64,000 nucleotides of DNA from contig JANQRH010000011.1 in NCBI GenBank assembly GCA_028284625.1, positions 1 through 64,000 on the forward strand, in the 5' to 3' direction. Origin of the DNA: Afifellaceae bacterium. GTDB lineage: Bacteria; Pseudomonadota; Alphaproteobacteria; Rhizobiales; Afifellaceae. Of this stretch, positions 8,043-17,500 are shown piece by piece (position 1 is the first letter of the stretch; every line of letters starts with the position of its first letter). The notes under the pieces were generated by a model, which was given only the letters and a program-made list of their open reading frames with translations, did not search any database and was not told where the DNA came from. A program made the translations under genes and the position numbers.

Positions 8043-11000
8043 ATGCGGCGATTCTTTCTAGGCGCGTTGTTCGTTGTCGCTGCGGCCGGATTGGCCATCA
8101 CAGCGGTCCTCGCGCAGGCGCCGGGTGAACGCTCCTCCTTCGTGGCGCTGATTGAGGATCTGATCTCCACGCCGGAGCAAAAGGTCTCCATGAGCGGCCT
8201 GGAGGACGTGTTCTCGGCCAATCCGAAGCTTGAACAACTGACGATCTCCGATCGCGAAGGACCGTGGCTTCAGCTTGAAGGCGTTGACGTCAAATGGGAG
8301 CGCGCGGCGCTGCTTGACCGGCTTCTGCACATCGAAAGCTTGAGCGCCACACGCGTGACGCTTCTGCGCCGGCCCGTTCCGTCAGAAGAGGCGGAATCGG
8401 AGGATGGCGCCACGGCAATGCCGCTTGCCGTCACGATCGATTCCATATCGCTGCCTCTGGTCACGCTCGCTGAACCCGTCGCCGGCGTGCAGGCGGAGCT
8501 GGCGGCAACCGGCTCCGCGCGGCTGACGGAGGAGGCGCTGGCGGCTGAGCTTTCCGTCTTCCGCCAGGATCGCGCCGGGGAACTGACGGCCAATCTTCGC
8601 CTGGAACCCGGCGCAAACGTGCTGACGGCCGACCTCACGCTGGAAGAGCCGCCGGGCGGGCTTATCGCCGAGCTTCTGCAGTTGCCCAACCGGCCGGCGA
8701 TCTCCGCTGAGGTCTCCGGCGCAGGGCCGCTTGAATCGTGGGACGCCACGATGCGCGCTGCCGCCGGCGGCGAAACGGTTCTGAGCGGCAGCATGGCCGT
8801 AAAACGCCTTGAGAGAAGCTACCAGCTCATCGCCGACATGGACGCCGCTTTGGAAAGCGTTGTGCCGGGCGACTATGCCGCGCTTGTCGCCGGCGAAGGC
8901 CAATTGCGCCTCGACGTGTCGCGACGCGACGACGGCACGATCGCCATCGAAGAGGCCACGCTGCGCTCCGACGGCATAGACCTGGAGGGAGCGGGCGTCC
9001 TGGCGCCGGACCTGGTGCCGGAAAGCGCACTTGTGTCGCTGCGGCTCGGCCAGGCTGGACGAACGGCTTTGCCTTTCGCGCCCGGCGATGTGTCACTCGC
9101 GACGTTGAGTGTCGATGCCGAGGTGGAGCCCGGTGCGCCGTCGCCCTGGCGCCTGAGCATGGTTGCCGAAGGCGTGGAAAGCGCGCAAGGCGGGTTCGCC
9201 CGCATGGCGGTGAGTGCCGGCGGCGAGGCGGAGAATCTCATGGAGCCGGACGCGCGCCGCGTCGGCTTCCTTCTCAACGCGACGCTGGAGAATGTGACGC
9301 CAAGCGATCCTGCTCTGCAATCGGCGTTAGGACGCGACGTGCGGCTTGTGGCGGAAGGGTCCTGGTCGGCCGGTCGGCCGGTCGATGTGAGCGATCTGCA
9401 ACTTGTGCTGAACGATGCGGCCGCGAGCTTTGCCGGCACGGCGACGGCAGAGGAGGTGGAAGGTGACTTCGGCGTCACGGTGAGCGACCTTTCGCGCTTC
9501 GCTGCGCTGGCGGATCGCGCGCTTTCCGGCAGTGCGCAGCTTGAGGCGAAGGGGCTTGCGGGCATCGACGGGCACTTCGACCTGCAGCTTGTCGGGGACA
9601 CGGTGGACCTTGCCTTGGGTGTGGAGCCGCTCGATCGGTTCCTCGCGGGAGCCACGGCGCTTCGCGGTGGCGTCGCTCGCAGCGATGGGGCGTTTACGTT
9701 CGACGCACTGACGCTCACCAACGACCGCCTGAACACCGAGATCAACGGCACGTTCGCCGGTTCCGAGCTCGACCTTGCGCTCACCGCAGACATTGCGGAT
9801 CTGTCGCTCGTGACGGAGCGTGCTGCCGGCAAAGCACGCATCTCGGCAAATCTCAGCGGCACGGCTGAAGCGCCGCGCGTTGAGGCTGAGGCGTCCGGCG
9901 ACGAGGTGGTGCTGATGGGGCGGTCGCTTGACGGCGCATCGGCGCGTTTCGTCGGCGTGGTCGCCGGCCCGGACGTCGCCGGTGACGCGGAGATTGTCGG
10001 CACGTTTGCCGGCGCGCCGGTGCGCGGCATTGCGCGACTCTCGTCCGGCGAGGGCGGACAGCGGCGCCTTGAGGGTCTCGATTTCGTGGTCGGCGAAAGC
10101 CGTTTGGAGGGCGATCTCGATATCGGCGCCGGCGGTCTCATGGACGGTACGGTCACGATCGTGTCGCCCGATCTGTCGAAGGTCGCGCCGCTCTTCTTGA
10201 TGGAGGCAAGCGGCACGCTGAACGCCGCGATCAGCCTGACGGCGGAGGGCGGCCGGCAATCGGCGCAGATTTCCGCGACCGCAACGGACATCCTCTACGA
10301 GGGTTCGCGCGTCGGCGCCGCCAGCATCGAGGGGCTGGCGCGCGACCTATATAACGGCCGGCAGATTGAGGGCGATTTCTCGCTCCGCGATGTGGTCGCC
10401 GGCGGGCTGACCATCGTGTCGGCCACCGGCACCGCCGTGCAGCGCGGCGCTGCGACTGAAATCACGGCCGAAGCCGAACTCGCGGACGGTCAGGTGTCGC
10501 TCGATGCGGGGCTGACGCCGCGCGATGATGGCATGGCGATCGCGCTTGAGCGGTTCTCTTTCGCGCGCGCGGGCCTCGATTTGGCTTTGGCGTCGCCGAC
10601 CACGATTGTGGTGTCAGAACAAACGGCGATGATCGAGAACACGACAATCAATGCCGGCGGCGGCAACGCCATGATCAGCGGACGCGCCGGGCAGGACGAT
10701 CTCGACCTGACCATCAATCTTTCCGCACTGCCGGCATCTCTGGTCAACGGGTTTGCGCCGGAGATCGGGGCAGAGGGCGTCATCTCCGGCCTCATTCGCG
10801 TGAGCGGGACGGCGGATGCGCCAGAGGCACAGTTCGACATTGCCGTGTCGGAGGCTTCGGTCGCGGCGTCGCGGAATGCCGGGCTCGGCGCGCTGAACGT
10901 CTCTAGTCGTGGTGAGTTCGCCGATGAGCGGATCATTCTGACGAGCCGCATCGGCAACGTGGACGGGCTGGGGATCGATATTTCCGGCACGGTGGGCGTC

Positions 11001-12320
11001 GCCTCAGGCGCGTCGCTTGACCTCAAGATCACTGGCGCGGTGCCGCTGGCGCTGGGCAATCCGCAACTTGCCGCGCGCGGGGCTGCGCTGAGCGGCGTGC
11101 TCAATGTCGATATGGCCGTCACCGGAACCGCGGCGGCGCCTCAATATGCTGGTCGCGTGACGGCGGAGGGCGGCGGCCTCGTGGACCCGCAGAGCGGTAT
11201 TGCGCTGAGCGACCTGACGCTCGCCGCGTCCGTCTCAAACAATCAGCTGGTCATCGATCAACTGAGCGCCCGCAGCGGCGAGGGGACGATTTCGGCGGAC
11301 GGGTCTTTGGGTCTCGATCCGGCGGCCGGCCTGCCGGTCGACATGCGCCTTGTTGTCCGCCAGGCGCGCTATGTGGACGGCACGTTGATTGCTGCGACGT
11401 TTGACGCCGATCTGGTGATCGGCGGTCGGCTCAGCGAGAGCCCGAGCGTCAGCGGATCGGTGACGCTGGGTCGCACGGAGATCACAGTGCCGGAGCGTCT
11501 GCCCGGCGATTCGGTTGCGGTGTCGGTGGAGCATGTCGCGCCGTCGGCGGAGGTGGAGCGCACGCTGACCATCGTGCGGCAACGCGACGGCGAAGCGGTG
11601 GATAGCGGCGCCGGCCCGAGCGGCATCACGCTCGATATCGCCGTGAGTGCACCGTCGCGCATCTTCGTGCGCGGCCGTGGCCTCGACGCGGAGCTGGGCG
11701 GCGAGCTGCGGCTTGTCGGTCCGCTTTCTGCGTTTGCGGCCTCCGGTTCGTTTGAGATCGTACGCGGGCGTCTCGATATCCTCACGCAGCGCATCACGCT
11801 CGACCGTGGCATCATCACCTTCGCCGGCGACCTCGATCCGATCCTCGACTTCGTCGGCACGACGCAAAGCGGCACGACCACAATCACAGTGGCGATCACC
11901 GGGCGGGCGTCCGATCCGGAGATCTCGTTTACGTCGAGCCCAGCGCTGCCGCAGGATGAGATCCTGGCTCAGCTCATCTTCGGAAAAGGTCTCGGCGAAT
12001 TGTCGCCGTTGCAGGTCGCCCGGCTCGGCGCGGCGGCCGGTGAGCTCGCCGGCGGCAGTGGCGGCGGCGTGCTCTCTCAGTTGCGCGAGACGACCGGTCT
12101 GGACGATCTGGATGTCGTCGTCGATGAAGAGGGCGAAGCCTCGGTGGCGGCCGGCTCCTATATCAGCGAGAACGTCTATATCGGCGTGCAGCAGGGCTCG
12201 ACGGCGGAATCGAGCCGCGTGACGATCGATCTCGACATCACCAAGGGCCTGAAGGCGCGCGCCGGCTATTCGGCGGAAGGCGAATCGAGCCTGGGCGTGT
12301 TTTTTGAGCGGGAGTATTGA
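8043..12320 (+). CDS. tamB: TamB-like inner-membrane-anchored translocation/assembly protein
   Basis: This 1,425-residue protein starts at the ATG at 8043, 2 bases after tamA. It has a single N-terminal membrane anchor (RRFFLGALFVVAAAGLAIT) followed by a very long, repetitive beta-rich region of AsmA/TamB type. The last 350 or so residues are the TamB (DUF490) domain, with hallmark segments GRLDILTQRITLDRG, ITFAGDLDP, SSPALPQDEILAQLIFGKG and SLGVFFEREY. Proteins of this family bridge the periplasm as a hydrophobic groove and partner the Omp85 protein TamA, or carry lipid to the outer membrane. Alanine- and glycine-rich repeated units dominate the middle. Confidence 0.92.
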   Translation: MRRFFLGALFVVAAAGLAITAVLAQAPGERSSFVALIEDLISTPEQKVSMSGLEDVFSANPKLEQLTISDREGPWLQLEGVDVKWERAALLDRLLHIESLSATRVTLLRRPVPSEEAESEDGATAMPLAVTIDSISLPLVTLAEPVAGVQAELAATGSARLTEEALAAELSVFRQDRAGELTANLRLEPGANVLTADLTLEEPPGGLIAELLQLPNRPAISAEVSGAGPLESWDATMRAAAGGETVLSGSMAVKRLERSYQLIADMDAALESVVPGDYAALVAGEGQLRLDVSRRDDGTIAIEEATLRSDGIDLEGAGVLAPDLVPESALVSLRLGQAGRTALPFAPGDVSLATLSVDAEVEPGAPSPWRLSMVAEGVESAQGGFARMAVSAGGEAENLMEPDARRVGFLLNATLENVTPSDPALQSALGRDVRLVAEGSWSAGRPVDVSDLQLVLNDAAASFAGTATAEEVEGDFGVTVSDLSRFAALADRALSGSAQLEAKGLAGIDGHFDLQLVGDTVDLALGVEPLDRFLAGATALRGGVARSDGAFTFDALTLTNDRLNTEINGTFAGSELDLALTADIADLSLVTERAAGKARISANLSGTAEAPRVEAEASGDEVVLMGRSLDGASARFVGVVAGPDVAGDAEIVGTFAGAPVRGIARLSSGEGGQRRLEGLDFVVGESRLEGDLDIGAGGLMDGTVTIVSPDLSKVAPLFLMEASGTLNAAISLTAEGGRQSAQISATATDILYEGSRVGAASIEGLARDLYNGRQIEGDFSLRDVVAGGLTIVSATGTAVQRGAATEITAEAELADGQVSLDAGLTPRDDGMAIALERFSFARAGLDLALASPTTIVVSEQTAMIENTTINAGGGNAMISGRAGQDDLDLTINLSALPASLVNGFAPEIGAEGVISGLIRVSGTADAPEAQFDIAVSEASVAASRNAGLGALNVSSRGEFADERIILTSRIGNVDGLGIDISGTVGVASGASLDLKITGAVPLALGNPQLAARGAALSGVLNVDMAVTGTAAAPQYAGRVTAEGGGLVDPQSGIALSDLTLAASVSNNQLVIDQLSARSGEGTISADGSLGLDPAAGLPVDMRLVVRQARYVDGTLIAATFDADLVIGGRLSESPSVSGSVTLGRTEITVPERLPGDSVAVSVEHVAPSAEVERTLTIVRQRDGEAVDSGAGPSGITLDIAVSAPSRIFVRGRGLDAELGGELRLVGPLSAFAASGSFEIVRGRLDILTQRITLDRGIITFAGDLDPILDFVGTTQSGTTTITVAITGRASDPEISFTSSPALPQDEILAQLIFGKGLGELSPLQVARLGAAAGELAGGSGGGVLSQLRETTGLDDLDVVVDEEGEASVAAGSYISENVYIGVQQGSTAESSRVTIDLDITKGLKARAGYSAEGESSLGVFFEREY

Positions 12321-12338
12321 GGCGGCCGCTAGGCCTCA
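12318..12338. terminator. Small inverted repeat joining the stop codons of tamB and pbpC
   Basis: TGAGGC (12318-12323) and GCCTCA (12333-12338) form perfect 6-bp arms around a 9-base loop; the left end is the TGA of tamB and the right end is the TGA of the convergent pbpC. It may act as a weak bidirectional terminator, but there is no T-tract on either strand. Confidence 0.35.
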
Positions 12339-14432
12339 CTCCAGATAGACCGTGCTCGCGGCAGATGCACCGTTGGCATCGATCACCAGAAGATCGGTGA
12401 AGCCGGGACCGTCCGGCTCAAACGAGAGCGCGCCGCCGAACGCGGCAGTGCCGATCGGCGCGCCGTTGACGAACCAGGTGTAGGGCGGCGATCCGTTCCG
12501 GACTTTGAGCGCAAGCGGCATGGCGTCGCCGTCCTTCATGCCGAGATCGACACGCACGCCCTTCGGCGGAAAGGCGATCTCCGGAGGTGCAGCGTCGGCG
12601 ACGCGTGGCGTGTTCGGCGACTGGAATTTGCGAAGCCGCTGCGGCAGCGTCGCGGTTGTGGCGTCAACGATCCCCGGTGGCGCGGCGTTGAGCCTTGTTG
12701 TCGTGCCGAGCCGCGCAAAGGCATCGACCAGAATGGGCACGGCGGCGTCGATTCCAACGAGACCGGGCACGGGCGCACCATCCGGCCGACCCACCCACAC
12801 GCCGATGACGTGCCGGCCGTCGAAGCCGATGGCCCAGGCGTCGCGATAGCCGTAGGAGGTGCCGGTCTTGAAGGCGATGGCGCCCGGCGCGACATGGTGC
12901 GGACCTGAGGCCCCGGTGAGCGTGGAGGCGACATACCAGGCGGCGCGTTCGTCGAGCACGCGCTTCGGCGTCGTCGCATCGAGCGGCCGGTCCGCGTCCA
13001 CCGTCAGGCGCACGGCCTTGCCGCCATTGGCTATCGCCGCGTGGATGGCGGTGAGGTCGTGCAGCGTGACGCCGACGCCGCCCAGGCCGACGGCAAGGCC
13101 GGGCGGCGAGAGATCGGAGAGCACGAGCGCAGCACCGGCGCGACGCATGCGCGCCACAAGCCGCGCCGGGCCCACGGCCTCCAGAAGCTGAATGGCGGGC
13201 ACGTTCAAGGAGAGCTGCAGCGCGCGCCGCACGCTGATTGTGCCGTGGAATTCGCGGTCGAAGTTGCCGGGCGTGTAGCCCGCATAACTGACCGGCCTGT
13301 CCTCAATCAGCGTCTCCGGATGCGCGAGGCCGAGCTCGAAAGCGAGGCCGTAGATCAGTGGCTTCAGCGTCGAGCCGGGCGAACGGATTGCCCGCGTCAT
13401 GTCGACAAAGCCGTTGCGGCGCGCATCGAACAGATCAGCGGAGCCGACGGACGCGACGATCGCGCCGGTCTTGTGATCGGCGACGAGGATGGCGGCGGAG
13501 ACGAACGGCGCGTGTGCTGCTGCGCGTTCGCTCGCCAGCGCCTCGAGCCGGGTCTGGATCGCGGCATCCAGCGTCAGCCGATGCTCCGATATGTCCGGGT
13601 GGCTGGCAACGCGCCGCGCGGTCGTGTGCGCGGCGAGCATGGGGAAGGGCTGTCGGCGGTCGGGGACGGCCTCAGATCGAGCGGCGCGGGCGTCGTCGTC
13701 CGCGAGCGCGTTGGCGGCGACTGCGCGTTTGAGTACACGGTCGCGAGCCGCACGGGCGCTCTCGGCATGGCGGTCGGGGCGACGCGCTTCCGGCGCTTGC
13801 GGCAGCGCAACGAGAAGTGCCGCCTCCGCCGGCGTGAGGCGCCGCGGCTCCTTGCCGAAATAGGCGAGAGTGGCGGCGCGGATGCCTTCAATGTTGCCGC
13901 CAAAAGGCGCGAGTGTCAGATAGAGGTTGAGGATCTCGTCCTTGGAGAGCCGCCGCTCCAGCGCCAACGCGGTCAGCATCTGCTTCATCTTGCCGGTGGG
14001 GGTGCGCGTCGATTCGTCTGAAAGCAGCCGCGCGACCTGCATGGTGAGCGTCGAGGCGCCGGAGACCGGGCGGCCGTAGCGGACCATCTGCCACGTGGCG
14101 CGGAGCATCGCGCGCACATCGACGCCGCGATGCGCGTCAAAGCGCCGATCCTCATACGCCTTCAAGACACGCACGAAGAGCGGATCGACGTCGTCAATCG
14201 TCGCGGCGAGCCGCCAGCGCCCGTCAGCGACCGTGAAGGGCCTAAGGAGCACCCCGTTGCGGTCCAGGACGATCGTGCCGGTTTCCGGCTGAAGCGGTGG
14301 CAATTCAACGCGCGCTATCGCCAGCTTCAGCGCCAGCGCGGCGGCGGGCGCCGCCAGGCACGCCAAGGCAAGCGCGGCGGCCATGGCCGGGCGGACGCCG
14401 ATGCGGGCTGCCAATTTCCACTCCGTCGTCAT
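12336..14432 (-). CDS. pbpC: Penicillin-binding protein 1C (peptidoglycan glycosyltransferase/transpeptidase)
   Basis: This class A penicillin-binding protein has about 698 residues from the ATG at 14432. After a hydrophobic N-terminal anchor (MAAALALACLAAPAAALAL) comes the glycosyltransferase 51 domain with EDRRF (catalytic Glu near 94), GASTLTMQVARLL and ERRLSKDEILNLYL. The transpeptidase domain has STLK (Ser near 354), SLN, and KTG in FKTGTSYGYRDAW. A C-terminal PBP1C-specific domain ends the protein. It polymerises glycan strands and may cross-link peptides in the periplasm. The frame is open to an ATG at 14519, but that extension is encoded by a dispersed palindromic repeat, so the shorter start is preferred; the ATG at 14384 is also possible. 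As in E. coli, it neighbours an alpha-2-macroglobulin gene. Confidence 0.92.
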   Translation of the reverse strand: MTTEWKLAARIGVRPAMAAALALACLAAPAAALALKLAIARVELPPLQPETGTIVLDRNGVLLRPFTVADGRWRLAATIDDVDPLFVRVLKAYEDRRFDAHRGVDVRAMLRATWQMVRYGRPVSGASTLTMQVARLLSDESTRTPTGKMKQMLTALALERRLSKDEILNLYLTLAPFGGNIEGIRAATLAYFGKEPRRLTPAEAALLVALPQAPEARRPDRHAESARAARDRVLKRAVAANALADDDARAARSEAVPDRRQPFPMLAAHTTARRVASHPDISEHRLTLDAAIQTRLEALASERAAAHAPFVSAAILVADHKTGAIVASVGSADLFDARRNGFVDMTRAIRSPGSTLKPLIYGLAFELGLAHPETLIEDRPVSYAGYTPGNFDREFHGTISVRRALQLSLNVPAIQLLEAVGPARLVARMRRAGAALVLSDLSPPGLAVGLGGVGVTLHDLTAIHAAIANGGKAVRLTVDADRPLDATTPKRVLDERAAWYVASTLTGASGPHHVAPGAIAFKTGTSYGYRDAWAIGFDGRHVIGVWVGRPDGAPVPGLVGIDAAVPILVDAFARLGTTTRLNAAPPGIVDATTATLPQRLRKFQSPNTPRVADAAPPEIAFPPKGVRVDLGMKDGDAMPLALKVRNGSPPYTWFVNGAPIGTAAFGGALSFEPDGPGFTDLLVIDANGASAASTVYLE

Positions 14433-14526
14433 TGCCGGGCCTGACCCGGCAATCCATGCCGTAGAGGTCGCGCCATTTGTGACGGGGGTGGAATGGATGC
14501 CCGGATCAAGTCCGGGCATGACGACG
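14424..14526. repeat. Double-hairpin palindromic repeat at the pbpC 5' end
   Basis: The element is bounded by perfect 9-bp inverted ends CGTCGTCAT (14424-14432) and ATGACGACG (14518-14526). Inside are two hairpins: GCCGGG-cctga-CCCGGC on the left and GCCCGG-atcaagt-CCGGGC on the right. Read on the minus strand it encodes the MPGLDPGIH...GSGPAM type of spurious N-terminus often seen in alphaproteobacterial annotations. Only one copy is seen in this window. Confidence 0.75.
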
Positions 14527-14585
14527 TGGTTGGCGGTTGGATGCCGATCATGGGTCGCGACGCCGGATGCCTGTTCTCCCGTGTC

Positions 14586-17500
14586 TCAGCGCAGCGGGCC
14601 GACCACTTCGACAACGCCTGACTCCGTGCGAGCCCGCCGCTCCGGCCGATACATGTCCTCAACCAGCGCGGCCGGGTGGCGGAATGCGCCGGGCGAGGTA
14701 GCACGCACGACATAGGCGAATTGGTATTGGCTCGCGTCGCCCGCGGCGATGTCCCAAGCCGCAATGAAGCGATCGGCGCGGAACTCCACATGCGCCGGGT
14801 TGTCAGTCAACGTCAGCCAATCGAGCGCCGCCACGTCGCCGCTTGCCAGGATGTGCGGGTTGTCGATCTCAAAACCGGCGGGCAGGGGGTCGTCGAGAAC
14901 GAGGCGGGCGCCTTCGGTTTCGTTGGTGATCACGTCGAGAACGGCCACCAGCCGCGCGCCCTGCTGAACGGTGGAAAGTTCGACCGGCTCGCCGTCGAGT
15001 GTGTAGTAGCTCCGCGCCAGGCGATAGAGATTGCCGCCGGCGGGCTCCGACGCCGCGGGAATGCCACGGACCGTCATTCCGATCTCAACCGGCCGATCGC
15101 CGTTGTTGGCGATGACCAGAGGCAGCGACGACAAGCGCTCCGCGTCGAAGCTTTGGAACAGCGGGCCGGCGACTTCAGTGCCGCCGATGCTGAGGTTGGG
15201 TGCTGCGGTGCCCTCCATCAGCGCATGCGCGGCAAGCAGCGACCAGGCATCCTCCTGCGTGCTGGTGTGGCGTGCCGCCAGGCGGTCGGTGGCGATGCGG
15301 CTCGACAGGCTCGCCAGGTCGATTTCGGCGCGCGTCTCCGAGGCCAGCGTCAGGATCGCCGCGTTGTCCCGAAGCGGTGTGCCGAAATCGCTGCGCCCGC
15401 CGTTGCTCGTCTCGGCCAGCTCAAGGTCGCCGAGCGCCCGCCGGAAGACGGCATTGGCGCCGAGCGTGTCGCCGTAGAGCGCAAGAGCTGCGCCGATCTG
15501 CGCCTTGGCGAGCGGCGTGGCGAATGCGTCGAGCTTGGCCTCGGCGTAGTAGCGGATGTCGCCGATTGCGGCGCGGCCGTTAGCGGCAAGCACGTAAAGC
15601 GCGTAGGCGATGTCCTCGCCGCCCTGTTGAAAGTCGCCCGCATAGGCGAGGCGGTTCTTGAGGCTGTCGAGGGCGAGGTTCAAATCCTCCCCCGGCACGG
15701 CGTAGCCGTTCTCTCGGGCGCGCGTCAGGAAGTCGGCGACATAGGCGGTGAGCCACAAATCCTCGCCGCCTCCCGGCGACCACAGGCCAAAGCCGCCGGA
15801 CGCCGATTGGTTGGCGAGCACGCCGGCGATGGCCTTCTCTACACGGGCGCGGATTTCAGGATCGCCGGCCAGTCCGGCGCTCACCGCTACGTCGTTCAGA
15901 TAGACCAGCGGCATGGCGCGGCTGGTGATTTGCTCCGTGCAGCCATAGGGATAGCGGTCGAGCTTGCGCAGGATCGCCGGCACGTTGAGCCGTCCGGCGC
16001 CGCTTGCCGATAGTTGCAGCGAAGCGGTGCCCGGGACCAGCCCGTCGAGCCGGTCGGGCGTGACGGACAATTCGCCGTCGGGCAAGAGCGTGATGAAGTC
16101 CGTCGTCGCCACCGGCGGCTCGTTCAGCCGCACGTCGATGCCCACGGCTTTTTGCAGCACGGTCCCGTCGGGCAGCGTCAGCGCAACATTGAGCGTCTCT
16201 GCGCCGATAGCGTTGCCGCGGATCGGCACGAGCACCTGCGTGCGTTCATCGGCGGTGAGCGTCACTTGGCGCGACGCAGCGTCCACGCCGACGCGATTGT
16301 TGGCGCTGCGGACGGTGAGCTCGGCCTCACCGGAGACACCTTCGACCGACGCAAGATCGAGCGCCAGGCGCGAGCGGTCGCCCGGCGCCAAGAGGCGGGG
16401 GTGGCTCGCCGTCACGACCACAGGATCGCGCACCAGCACTTCGCGTTCCGCATGGCCGACGCCGTTCGCCGTCCAGGCGAGCGCCATCAGCCGGACGGTG
16501 CCGTTGAAGTCGGGAAGCGGTACGGAAATTTCCGCCGTGCCGTCGTCGCCCACTGTGACGACGCCGGAATAGAAGGCGACGAGATTTTCCGTCGGCGCCT
16601 CACCCTCGAAAGTAGTGAGGCTGGCGTCGCCGCCGGAGCGGACCGCGCCGCGCACGCCCTGCATCCGGTCGATGAGCTGATTGTAGATGTCGCGGATCGC
16701 CATCCCGAGGCGGCGTTGGCCGAAATAATGCGCCTCCGGGTCGGGCGTCTCGTAGCGCGTGAGATTGAGGATGCCGACATCGACGGCGGCCAGCGTGACG
16801 TAAGCTTCCGTGCCGGCGGGGAGGTTCGCCAGTGTAAGAGCGACCGGCATGTCCTGGTGTGGGCGTATCTCGGCCGGCGCGTCGATGGTGACTGCGAGAT
16901 CGCGATCGGCGGGATCGACGCCCGCCCAGGCGAGCCCAAGGGCGCGGGCCGGCATACGCTTGGCCTCAAGGTCCATCGGCCGATAGAGCACGGCCGTCAC
17001 ATAAGCGCCCGGACCCCAGTCGCGCGTCACCGGAAGCGTCAAATCGGCCGCATTGCCGGTCACCTCAACTGGCATTGTGGTGATCAGCCGGTCGTCGACC
17101 ACCATCACCAGCGCGACGCCGTCAAAGCGGGTCTCGATATGGACGCGCGCCGTGTCGCCGATGGCGTAGCGCTCCTTGTCGAGCGAAACCTTGAGCGCCT
17201 CCGGCGTCTCCAGCGCTTTGGCTTCGACATACCAGCCGGCTTCGAAGTCAAAGCTCGCCGGAAGGGTCCCGGCGCTATCCGCCTCCACCTCAAGCCGGTA
17301 GCTGCCCCATTCCACCGCCGCCTCAATGCGCGAAGCGGCATCGGCGGCCACATCAACGGTGCCATTGGCGACGCGGGTCTTGGTTTCGATCTGCTCCACG
17401 TTCCAGCGGCCATCGGCGCGATACCATTGGAAGTCAGTGCGCAGCTGATAGAGCGACCAGCGCGCGCCTTGCAGCGACGTGCGGGTGCCGGCGGGATCGA

